From positions 1-35,788 of the forward strand of contig JAMCZT010000010.1 in assembly GCA_023485445.1 (NCBI GenBank): a DNA stretch of 35,788 nucleotides, written 5' to 3'. Of the stretch, positions 1-6,086 are shown piece after piece. Below the pieces are notes generated by a model that saw only the letters and a program-made list of their open reading frames with translations, ran no database searches and had not been told where the DNA came from. Every line of letters starts with the position of its first letter. Positions within the stretch are counted from its first letter, which is position 1. Origin of the DNA: Patescibacteria group bacterium. GTDB lineage: Bacteria > Patescibacteriota > Microgenomatia > Woykebacterales > 2-01-FULL-43-14. A program made the translations under genes and the position numbers.

Positions 1-81
1 ATTCTTTCCGAAGACAATCCTTCGAAGATACTTTTTAATTTGGGCTTCTGAGGGAATTTGATTAAATTTATACATAACCAT
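1..81 (-). CDS. N-terminal fragment of a transposase-like protein
   Basis: The reverse strand is open from an ATG at 81 to the window edge, giving 27 residues that begin MVMYKFNQIPSEAQIKKYL. An AGGAG Shine-Dalgarno site lies at 90-94, eight bases before the ATG, so this is a real start. A short helical N-terminus just before where a zinc ribbon would begin is typical of IS1595-like transposases in these bacteria, but the part that would prove it lies outside the window. A second in-frame ATG is two codons further in. Identity is a guess from resemblance; the gene start itself is better supported. Confidence 0.4.
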   Translation of the reverse strand, partial: MVMYKFNQIPSEAQIKKYLRRIVFGKN

Positions 82-105
82 ATTATCTACTCCTAATGGT
101 TATGT
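72..105. repeat. 10-bp inverted repeat around the edge gene's start
   Basis: ACATAACCAT at 72-81 is matched by its exact reverse complement ATGGTTATGT at 96-105, with 14 bases between. The repeat covers the start codon and SD of the leftward gene, so in its mRNA the SD would sit in the loop. It may be an operator, a translation-control hairpin or an element end. Confidence 0.5.
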
Positions 106-138
106 GCCAACTTCTTTTGATTACCCCAATCATCGTCC

Positions 139-168
139 TTGACAGCCTAAACTCTATTGTACTAACAT
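139..168 (+). promoter_or_regulatory. Promoter for the gene at 178
   Basis: TTGACA at 139-144 is followed after 18 bases by TAACAT at 163-168. The start codon comes nine bases later and has no SD, so the transcript would have a leader of at most a few bases. Confidence 0.5.
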
Positions 169-177
169 ACAAAATAT

Positions 178-546
178 ATGGTCCTGTCCCCTGAGAAAGT
201 TGATAACAATTTAAGTCCTTCAAATGACCCACATCGACCAGAAAGTAAGCTTCCTCTAGCCATTTCCTTTATCATCATTGTTGTAATTCTTGGCATACTG
301 TTCATTTACCAAGTGCTAAAGCCAAGCAGCCCTAAATCCATTCAAAATGCTATCACAAGCAACTCTAACCAAGCAACCCAATCAAACTCTTCCGGTAGGG
401 CAACTACCGCTACTGGAAGTGTTGCTTCTGATCAGCAAATCGATCAAGATCTTCAAAGCGTCGAGAAAGACTTAAATAGCTTAGGCAATGAGGCAGCAGC
501 TGTAGACCAAGGTTTTAACGATCAGCAAGGAGACCTCTCGGAGTAG
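178..546 (+). CDS. Small membrane-anchored protein, paired with the secreted protein downstream
   Basis: A 122-residue protein with a short charged N-terminus, one membrane helix at about residues 25-46, then a Ser/Thr/Asn-rich linker and a helical tail (IDQDLQSVEKDLNSL). The tail resembles the end of the anti-sigma-like protein at 12156-12791 (IAEELNQMDQDLKDLD), and both are followed directly by related secreted coiled-coil proteins. It lacks the N-terminal cytoplasmic domain of that relative and has no adjacent sigma factor, so it looks like the shortened partner of a duplicated module. There is no SD; a promoter nine bases upstream suggests near-leaderless translation. Molecular function is unknown; the extracytoplasmic tail may contact the product of the next gene, four bases away. 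Confidence 0.8.
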   Translation: MVLSPEKVDNNLSPSNDPHRPESKLPLAISFIIIVVILGILFIYQVLKPSSPKSIQNAITSNSNQATQSNSSGRATTATGSVASDQQIDQDLQSVEKDLNSLGNEAAAVDQGFNDQQGDLSE

Positions 547-550
547 CTTT

Positions 551-1354
551 ATGGGAAAGACTTTCTTACTAGCTATTACTATTCTAGCCACGATAATTGT
601 TACCCCCTCGCTGGCTTTAGCGCAGACGACTGAAAGTGCAAAAACTAACCAAAAGGCAAATCAGCAAAATCAGAAAGTGGCAACTCTGAAAACAAAGGCC
701 GAGAACGAAATTAACCGTCGGTTGGTCTCCTTGAATAAGCTAACCCAAAAAATTATTTCTATCAAAAAGCTCTCTGCTGCCCAAAAAGCTTCCCTAAACA
801 GCCAAATCCAGTCAGAAATAACTGCCCTTACATCCCTTAAAACAAAAATCAACGGCGACGTAGATGTTGCCACGCTTAAGGAAGATGTAAAAGCCATCGT
901 CACTTCCTATCGGATTTATCTTTTATATATTCCTAAAATCCACCTTTTGGCGGCTGCAGACATTATGAGCGAAACGGCTGAAAAGCTTGCGTCACTTTCT
1001 GCTAAACTCGAAATAAGAATCCAACAAGCCCAAGCAATAGGAAAGGAAATCGTTTCTACTCAAGCTACTTTGTCAGATATGCAAAATAAGATAACCGAAG
1101 CAGGCCAACAGTACCAAAAAATCGAAAGCGCCGTTCTGCCTCTTGCCCCCGCTGGTTACCCAGGAAATAAAACCATTCTTCAAAGCGCCCGAGTACTTCT
1201 TCAGATCGGGCATCAAGACCTTCAAGCAGCATGGAAAGACGCCCAAAAAATTTCCCAAGACTTAAAATTGCTTAAAAATAAAGCTTCTTCTACCCTTCCC
1301 ATCTTGCCTGCTACTCCAACCGCAGGTTCTACTGCGTCTAGCACTACCCAATAA
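551..1354 (+). CDS. Secreted coiled-coil protein (relative of the 11341-12159 protein)
   Basis: A 267-residue protein with a signal peptide ending near A24 (SLALAQ), a long helical, coiled-coil-rich body and a Thr/Ser/Pro-rich tail. The central motif DVKAIVTSYRIYLLYIPK (about residues 113-130) is shared with DMKQIVSSYRVYEVLTPK in the protein at 11341-12159, and order, signal peptide length and total length also match, so the two are paralogues. GGAG about eight bases before the ATG serves as SD. It follows the small membrane protein by four bases and is probably co-expressed. It should act on the outer surface, as a structural or sensing partner; no enzyme motif is visible. Family function is unknown to me. 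Confidence 0.85.
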   Translation: MGKTFLLAITILATIIVTPSLALAQTTESAKTNQKANQQNQKVATLKTKAENEINRRLVSLNKLTQKIISIKKLSAAQKASLNSQIQSEITALTSLKTKINGDVDVATLKEDVKAIVTSYRIYLLYIPKIHLLAAADIMSETAEKLASLSAKLEIRIQQAQAIGKEIVSTQATLSDMQNKITEAGQQYQKIESAVLPLAPAGYPGNKTILQSARVLLQIGHQDLQAAWKDAQKISQDLKLLKNKASSTLPILPATPTAGSTASSTTQ

Positions 1355-1369
1355 ACTCCAAATACCTAC

Positions 1370-1398
1370 TTGACGGTTTTTGCTAACTTAGTTAATCT
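1370..1398 (+). promoter_or_regulatory. Promoter for the Nramp gene
   Basis: TTGACG at 1370-1375, a 17-base spacer and TAATCT at 1393-1398. Transcription would begin near 1405, right at the SD AAGGGGG (1405-1411) of the transporter, so the leader would be very short. Confidence 0.45.
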
Positions 1399-1417
1399 TA
1401 TTTCAAGGGGGCGTCTA

Positions 1418-2794
1418 ATGGCGGAAGAACTTTTTGAAAAAGTAGTCGAGACACCGGCGATAGCCATTGAAAAAACTCTTGAAACTTCGCAACAAATCAG
1501 CGAAACATTCGCGATTAATCAACCTATTGAAAAGGCAAAAGAGTATTGGCGTATCCTCGGCCCAGGTTTAACTACCGGAGCAGCTGACGATGACCCTTCC
1601 GGAATCGCTACTTATTCCCAAACCGGTTCTCAATACAACTTTCAACTTCTTTGGCTGGCCGGTTTTACCTTTCCCTTGATGGCAGCCGTCCAAGAGATGT
1701 GCGCCCGAATTGGCTTAGTTACCGGTCGAGGACTAGCTGCGAACATTAGGCTGCATTATCCAAAGTGGGTTCTTTACATCTGTGCTTCATTATTATTCGT
1801 CGCCAACACCCTAAACATTGGGGCAGACCTTGGCGCAATGGCAAAAGCGACCCAACTGTTAGTTCCGAATTTAAATTTTGGCCTTCTGGTTATTGGGTTT
1901 ACAACCCTTAGTCTTACCCTTCAAATATTCACTAGTTATGAAAAATACGCTAGATATCTTAAATGGTTGGCGCTAGTTCTGCTATCTTATGTTTTTACCG
2001 CTTTTTTGATAAAAGGACTTGATTGGAGTCAACTATTAAAAAGTGCCGTCATGCCTTCGTTATCATTTTCTAAAGAGCAGATTTTTCTTATTACCGGTAT
2101 TTTAGGAACTACAATTTCTCCTTACCTTTTCTTTTGGCAAACATCTCAGGAGGTCGAAGAGCAAATTTTAGAGGGTAAGACCAGTATAGCCGCGAGGCAA
2201 GAAGAAACCACAAATAAAGAAATTAAAAATATGCGGATCGACATCTGGTCAGGAATGTTTCTTTCAAATCTGGTAATGTTTTTCATAATCGCCGTCTGTG
2301 CCGCCACTCTTTATGCCAACGGGGTCACAAACATCAGCACTGCCGCGGATGCCGCTGCAGCCTTGCGTCCTTTAGCGGGAGAAGGAGCTTACCTTTTATT
2401 TGCAATCGGAATTATCGGAACAGGATTATTAGCTATCCCAGTTTTAGCTGGCTCAGCCTCCTACGCCATTTCTGAAAGTCTAAGATGGAAATACGGACTA
2501 TATCGAGAATTAGGAGAAGCTCGTTCCTTCTACGGGGTGATTATTATCTCCACTTTAATTGGCCTTTTAATTAATTTCTTTAACATTGATCCCATCAAGG
2601 CCCTGATCTATTCGGCAGTCGTTAATGGGCTAGTTGCTCCAATTGTCCTAATCCTTATTGTCCTAATCAGTAGTAATAAAAAAGTTATGGGGGAGAGAGT
2701 TAATCATCCTGGCATCACTACTCTTGGCTGGATTATTACCGGAATAATGTTCTTAGCTGGCGGAGCAACAATTTTATCCCTGTTATTAGGTTAG
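1418..2794 (+). CDS. Nramp-family divalent metal transporter, divergent type
   Basis: 458 residues with about eleven hydrophobic helices and a 45-residue amphipathic N-terminal extension. The opening GPGLTTGAADDDPSG is the Nramp helix 1 region, but the canonical metal-binding DPGN reads DPSG. The helix 6 region reads GTTISPYLFFWQ where classical Mn/Fe transporters have a Met-Pro-His motif, so the soft-metal-selecting methionine is missing. Loss of that methionine is known in Nramp-related magnesium transporters, so the substrate may be Mg2+ or another hard cation rather than Mn2+ or Fe2+. The ATG at 1418 is chosen over an upstream TTG because AAGGGGG lies six bases before it. It ends four bases inside the convergent DUF192 gene. 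The family call is firm; the substrate is inferred. Confidence 0.9.
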   Translation: MAEELFEKVVETPAIAIEKTLETSQQISETFAINQPIEKAKEYWRILGPGLTTGAADDDPSGIATYSQTGSQYNFQLLWLAGFTFPLMAAVQEMCARIGLVTGRGLAANIRLHYPKWVLYICASLLFVANTLNIGADLGAMAKATQLLVPNLNFGLLVIGFTTLSLTLQIFTSYEKYARYLKWLALVLLSYVFTAFLIKGLDWSQLLKSAVMPSLSFSKEQIFLITGILGTTISPYLFFWQTSQEVEEQILEGKTSIAARQEETTNKEIKNMRIDIWSGMFLSNLVMFFIIAVCAATLYANGVTNISTAADAAAALRPLAGEGAYLLFAIGIIGTGLLAIPVLAGSASYAISESLRWKYGLYRELGEARSFYGVIIISTLIGLLINFFNIDPIKALIYSAVVNGLVAPIVLILIVLISSNKKVMGERVNHPGITTLGWIITGIMFLAGGATILSLLLG

Positions 2795-3114
2795 GAAAAG
2801 TTAATTGAAGAAAACTGGAGATGGACTTGGTCACTAGTTTTTATCTTCTTTCCCTTAATTGTTCCTGAAGGTAATTCAACCACCAGATTGTAACACGGAT
2901 TCCACAAAAAGATTCTGTTAGGAGAAAGATTTTCTTTCAGAGAAGCAACTCTGTTGCTTTGATCCAAAATTAAGATATCGATCGAAAACTTCATTCCGAA
3001 GGTATGAATCCCAAAACGGGTTTTGATCAGTAGGGGAGTGGGAACAGTTTCTCTCAGAAGGCCAATCACTTTTTCCTTAAAACTTTTTGCCTCCCAAACG
3101 GTTAAAGTAATCAT
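2791..3114 (-). CDS. DUF192 family protein
   Basis: 107 residues matching the DUF192 pattern: a GLL motif near residue 18, then FGMKFSIDILILDQSN at about 39-54 (the usual F-W-M-K-N-T..IDI..ID core), and a late VVELPSGTI where family members have VLE.P.G. The common Trp and Asn of the core are replaced by Gly and by Phe/Ser here, and there is no signal peptide although many relatives are exported. Family function is unknown. Its ATG overlaps the TGA of the upstream Nudix gene (ATGA at 3111-3114), so the two are translationally coupled. Confidence 0.8.
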   Translation of the reverse strand: MITLTVWEAKSFKEKVIGLLRETVPTPLLIKTRFGIHTFGMKFSIDILILDQSNRVASLKENLSPNRIFLWNPCYNLVVELPSGTIKGKKIKTSDQVHLQFSSINFS

Positions 3115-3611
3115 TTACTTTTCTTTATTCCGTAGTGTTTTTCTAAAAGAAACAATAATTCAGGATGAAATTTTTCTTTATTATCAATTAGTTCTTGGAT
3201 TTTACTAAGGTTAAAAAATTCTATCTTTTCCAATTCCTCGGGATTAACTTTAAACGGACCGTTAAAAATCGCTGTAAAAGTGACGATAAATTTTGGCAAC
3301 CCCCAGATATTCTCAAAATAATCTTTTTGGAAAAATTGAAATTCCATTTTTACCCCTAATTCTTCTTCCAATTCCCTTAAGGCTGCCTGCTCATAATTTT
3401 CGCCTGATTTCACATGTCCACCCACAGCCGTCCCCCAGTGTCCTGGGCAAAAGGCCTTATTCTGGCTACTTAATTGAAGGGCCATCTCTTCTTGTTCATT
3501 GAAAATAAGGATATGGACTATTCGATGGCACAAAAGTCTTTCCTTGATTTCTTCCCTTGGTGCACATCCAATCACGCAATCTTTATTATCGACGATATCC
3601 AAAATTTCCAT
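3111..3611 (-). CDS. Nudix hydrolase
   Basis: 166 residues with a clear Nudix box at about residues 64-87: GGHVKSGENYEQAALRELEE followed by ELGV, carrying the metal-binding REUXEE glutamates. The layout (N-terminal strand ILDIVDNKDCVIG, HRIVHILIFN, then the box) is that of the IPP-isomerase/YfcD-like branch of Nudix enzymes, so a nucleoside-diphosphate-linked or prenyl-diphosphate substrate are both possible; I cannot choose. No SD precedes the ATG; AT-rich -10-like hexamers lie 5-8 bases upstream (TATATT at 3617-3622 or TAATAT at 3620-3625). It heads a two-gene unit with DUF192 and is divergent from the gene at 3659. Confidence 0.9.
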   Translation of the reverse strand: MEILDIVDNKDCVIGCAPREEIKERLLCHRIVHILIFNEQEEMALQLSSQNKAFCPGHWGTAVGGHVKSGENYEQAALRELEEELGVKMEFQFFQKDYFENIWGLPKFIVTFTAIFNGPFKVNPEELEKIEFFNLSKIQELIDNKEKFHPELLFLLEKHYGIKKSK

Positions 3612-3643
3612 ATAAGAATATATTACATCTTTAACAAACAGTT

Positions 3644-3652
3644 TGCTATAAT
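3644..3652 (+). promoter_or_regulatory. Extended -10 promoter for the gene at 3659
   Basis: TGCTATAAT is a consensus extended -10 element. The ATG follows six bases after the hexamer, where transcription should begin, so the mRNA is predicted to be leaderless. Confidence 0.65.
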
Positions 3653-3658
3653 AAGCAT

Positions 3659-3898
3659 ATGGAAAATCCTCAAAAACAAACTAATGAAGAAATCATTAAC
3701 ATGCTACTAAATAATGAGGATCGAAAGTATACTGAAGCCGCTCATGCTGAAATTTTCGTCCGCCTAATGGAGTCAATAAGAAAGTTTGACCAATCCTCAA
3801 GAGCTGGGGGACAAAGAATGTTTTTGTTAACGATAGTTATCGTTTCTCTGACAATCTTAAACGTGACATTAGCCGTCTTTAATTTCCTAACACGTTAG
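3659..3898 (+). CDS. Small single-helix membrane protein
   Basis: 79 residues: a charged helical N-terminal half (MENPQKQTNEEIINMLL) and a hydrophobic segment at about residues 54-77 ending FNFLTR, so a C-tail-anchored or bitopic protein. There is no SD; a TGCTATAAT box ends six bases before the ATG. It stands alone, divergent from the Nudix gene and convergent with the RRM gene. No family recognised. Confidence 0.75.
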   Translation: MENPQKQTNEEIINMLLNNEDRKYTEAAHAEIFVRLMESIRKFDQSSRAGGQRMFLLTIVIVSLTILNVTLAVFNFLTR

Positions 3899-3903
3899 TC
3901 TAT

Positions 3904-4152
3904 TTATCTTTTCGGCCTAGCAACCGACACCGTAACATTTCTTCCATCCATTTGAACCCCGTTAAGTTCTTTAATAGCCTTTTGGGCCGATTCATCGTTT
4001 TCCAACTCTACGAAACCAAATCCCTTACTCTTCCCAGAAAATTTGTCCATAATCACCGCCGCCGAATCAACTTTGCCAAATTTAGAAAACATCTCCATCA
4101 ACTGCTGATCAGTAATACCAAAAGGCAAATTTCCCACGTACAACTTTGTCAT
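3904..4152 (-). CDS. RRM-domain RNA-binding protein
   Basis: 82 residues forming one RNA recognition motif: RNP2 LYVGNL near residues 4-9, RNP1 KGFGFVEL near 43-50, and ending in basic ARPKR. This is the small stand-alone RRM protein found in cyanobacteria and many CPR genomes, which binds single-stranded RNA and is often linked to cold or mRNA handling. The ATG at 4152 is chosen because AAGGAGGT at 4161-4168 lies eight bases before it; the reading frame stays open nine codons further without another good start. Confidence 0.95.
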   Translation of the reverse strand: MTKLYVGNLPFGITDQQLMEMFSKFGKVDSAAVIMDKFSGKSKGFGFVELENDESAQKAIKELNGVQMDGRNVTVSVARPKR

Positions 4153-4230
4153 TCTAAAACACCTCCTTGTAACTCTCATCTTAAGATTAACCTAAGTTAT
4201 GTAGCAACAGCTAAGCTAATACAAGAAAGG

Positions 4231-4259
4231 TTGCAGTGAGACGCATAATCCTTTATAAT
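4231..4259 (+). promoter_or_regulatory. Promoter for the gene at 4339
   Basis: TTGCAG at 4231-4236, 17 bases, then TATAAT at 4254-4259. Transcription from about 4266 gives a leader of about 70 bases in which GAGAGAT and ATCTCTC can form a seven-pair stem upstream of the GGAGGAGAG SD. Confidence 0.6.
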
Positions 4260-4338
4260 TTCTAACTATAGAAAGTGGAGAGATTAGATATTAAATTTCA
4301 TCCTTGCATCTCTCTAAGAACCCTAATGGAGGAGAGAA

Positions 4339-4833
4339 ATGGATTATTGGTTTCCTCAGCCAGTCTGCAAGAGAAAGGGGGGAAAGATAATTGCTCTAGG
4401 TAATTTCGTCGTCCATTTTCCAATCGAAGGATGGACGCCGGAAGAGATCCGAAGAAATCACGAGGAATGGTTTCCCGAATATCAGGACTGGAGATTAGTT
4501 GGTTATGAGATAGGGCTAAAGGGAAAGGTTTGTCTCGGCTTTTACCTTCGAGAAAAATCTTTCACGCCAATATCTCTAAAAGAAATCATTGAAAGCACAA
4601 ATCCTGGAAAACCTTTTCCAATCGGTTTCGTGATAGCCAACGAAAGACAACTCACAATTATCGCTTGGGGAAGCTCGAGTTGGCTCAAAGAAAAAGAAAT
4701 CTGGAGGGAACGATTAGGGCAATGTCTTAAAGAAGGCAGGATAAAGATAGTCGATCTTTACGAGGATGTCTTTCTTGCCCTCTTTAAAAGGCTCGCTTCC
4801 TTAATTTCCTTCGGACGGGTTTACCAAACCTAA
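4339..4833 (+). CDS. Hypothetical protein, 164 residues
   Basis: No family recognised. A soluble mixed alpha/beta protein rich in Trp (EGWTPEEIRRNHEEWFPEYQ and QDWRLVGYEIGLKG regions), with a strand-like FPIGFVIANERQLTIIAWG in the second half and an amphipathic C-terminal helix. GGAGGAGAG just before the ATG is the SD. The small membrane protein at 4845 follows after 11 bases with its own SD, and a terminator closes the pair, so these form a two-gene operon with a dedicated promoter. Confidence 0.75.
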   Translation: MDYWFPQPVCKRKGGKIIALGNFVVHFPIEGWTPEEIRRNHEEWFPEYQDWRLVGYEIGLKGKVCLGFYLREKSFTPISLKEIIESTNPGKPFPIGFVIANERQLTIIAWGSSSWLKEKEIWRERLGQCLKEGRIKIVDLYEDVFLALFKRLASLISFGRVYQT

Positions 4834-4844
4834 AAGGAGAAAGA

Positions 4845-5024
4845 GTGGAGACAGTCATTTCTATCCTCGCGGAACTTACCTCTTGGTTCATGGTAGGAGT
4901 CGGAATAATCTGGGTAGTCATCAAGCTGACTTCGTGGGAGGAAGATAAAAGAAAAGGAGGAGTAGCCGAAAACGAAATGAGTTTTCCTCTCCGAGTTGCT
5001 CCCGTCTTCATCAAAATCGATTAG
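4845..5024 (+). CDS. Small single-helix membrane protein, GTG start
   Basis: A 59-residue frame starting at GTG with AAAGGAGA immediately upstream. It has a hydrophobic helix at about residues 14-28 (WFMVGVGIIWVVIKL) and a charged tail (WEEDKRKGG). It sits between the 164-residue gene and an intrinsic terminator, which is where a last operon gene should be. Short and easily missed. Function unknown; it may anchor the upstream protein. Confidence 0.6.
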   Translation: METVISILAELTSWFMVGVGIIWVVIKLTSWEEDKRKGGVAENEMSFPLRVAPVFIKID

Positions 5025-5034
5025 TGGAGAAAAA

Positions 5035-5066
5035 TGGGTGTCTAGATTTCTAGCACCCACTTTTTT
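5035..5066 (+). terminator. Intrinsic terminator
   Basis: TGGGTG at 5035-5040 pairs with CACCCA at 5054-5059; an inner CTAG/CTAG stem continues it across a one-base bulge. Six T follow. It closes the 4339-5024 operon. Confidence 0.8.
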
Positions 5067-5072
5067 AACCAG

Positions 5073-5101
5073 TTTACGAAGCCAGAGGTTCGTGGTATGC
5101 T
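5073..5101 (+). promoter_or_regulatory. Promoter for the gene at 5120
   Basis: TTTACG at 5073-5078, a 17-base spacer, TATGCT at 5096-5101. The same TATGCT -10 sequence is seen upstream of the MgtA-type ATPase. Confidence 0.5.
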
Positions 5102-5119
5102 TTTTTAAAGGGACTTCAG

Positions 5120-5515
5120 ATGAAGGATATCTTCCTAACCTCAACGCTCCATCACCCTTGGAACGTTGATTTCAATCCAAAACTTTGCCAAGCCCTTGAG
5201 TCAAAAGGTTTCTCTTGCTACTTTCCAGAAAGAGACACCAATCAAAAAGGAAAGGCCGAAGAGATATTCAATCAAAACACTAACGGAATAAAAAATGCCA
5301 AAAAAATATTAGTTGTGGCGATGAACGAATCGCCTAATTGGGGAGCGGAAGTCGGTTTTGCCTTCAGTTTAAGAAAGGAAGTTATTGGTCTAACATCCAA
5401 AGAACACGAAATCCCTATCATGGCTTCTGGATTAATAAGCAAAACCCTTCGAGTTGAAAGCCTAGATAACTTCGAAAATTACCTTGAAGATCTGATCAGC
5501 GTACTAAAGGAATAA
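5120..5515 (+). CDS. Nucleoside 2-deoxyribosyltransferase-like protein
   Basis: 131 residues with the compact Rossmann-like fold of the nucleoside 2-deoxyribosyltransferase superfamily: an opening strand IFLTST, GFSCYFPERDTN at about 30-41 for base and sugar contacts, AKKILVVAMNES, then WGAEVGFAFSL at about 74-84 whose glutamate corresponds to the family's nucleophile. Enzymes of this family exchange or hydrolyse the base of deoxynucleosides or nucleotides in salvage or clean-up. The length is right for the family. It has its own promoter and is convergent with the DUF1003 gene, with two bases between them. The superfamily is fairly sure; the substrate is not. Confidence 0.75.
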   Translation: MKDIFLTSTLHHPWNVDFNPKLCQALESKGFSCYFPERDTNQKGKAEEIFNQNTNGIKNAKKILVVAMNESPNWGAEVGFAFSLRKEVIGLTSKEHEIPIMASGLISKTLRVESLDNFENYLEDLISVLKE

Positions 5516-5517
5516 TT

Positions 5518-5958
5518 TTAATTCTTTGTTAGCTTTTCAATCAGTTCTGATTGACACTGAATTTTCTTTTCTTGCTCTTCTAAACGAGATAATATTTGCT
5601 CTATTCCTTGGTAAATAGATTCCGTCGTTTTAAATTCTTCCTCCGCCCGAAGCTCCGCGTGCCGTCCCTGAATATTTTGCCCCACCATGATCAAAGGCAT
5701 CAAGAGCAACTGGATAATGTTCCCAAGAAACAGTAAAAAGGCAAAGGGATAGGGGTCAAAGGGTTTGCTTAAGGTTGACTGCCAGATCATCCAACCTGTC
5801 ATGAAAACACCGAAGAAATAAACAGCATACATCGTTCCAATTCCCGTAGTGATTACCAAAGCTACCCGATCTTGAAATCCCAACATTTTTTCATGGACAA
5901 CATTAACGTTCTTGGGGCGGTGCTTTAAATACAAGTCCTCACGCAAGTCTTCTGCCAT
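5518..5958 (-). CDS. DUF1003 membrane protein
   Basis: 146 residues from the ATG at 5958, chosen because AGGAGG lies four bases upstream (5963-5968); the frame is open to an ATG at 6018 with a poorer site. Two membrane helices at about residues 32-59 and 69-96 carry the DUF1003 signature FDPYPFAFLLFLGN and LIMVGQNIQGRHAELRAEEE, followed by a coiled-coil tail. The family is of unknown function, common in bacteria. It lies divergently next to the ATPase genes. Confidence 0.85.
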   Translation of the reverse strand: MAEDLREDLYLKHRPKNVNVVHEKMLGFQDRVALVITTGIGTMYAVYFFGVFMTGWMIWQSTLSKPFDPYPFAFLLFLGNIIQLLLMPLIMVGQNIQGRHAELRAEEEFKTTESIYQGIEQILSRLEEQEKKIQCQSELIEKLTKN

Positions 5959-6030
5959 AAACCCTCCTACGAGACGATTATAAAAAAACTCCTTCTGAAA
6001 GTAAAGATCTTCATCCAAGCATCTTCTCCC

Positions 6031-6060
6031 TTGACGGCCAGCCCAGCTTTAAAGTATGCT
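6031..6060 (+). promoter_or_regulatory. Promoter for the ATPase pair
   Basis: TTGACG at 6031-6036, 18 bases, TATGCT at 6055-6060. The leader to the ATG at 6087 would be about 20 bases, too short for a Mg2+-sensing leader like that of enteric mgtA. Confidence 0.55.
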
Positions 6061-6086
6061 CAAAGAGATGGGAGTCTTTTTTTAAA

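Noticed and set aside
2791-3114. Frameshift at the end of the Nramp gene
   Set aside because: The four-base overlap with the DUF192 gene is a normal convergent overlap; the transporter has its full set of helices.
6061-6086. Mg2+-sensing leader for the MgtA-type ATPase
   Set aside because: The predicted leader is about 20 bases, far too short to fold into such a switch.
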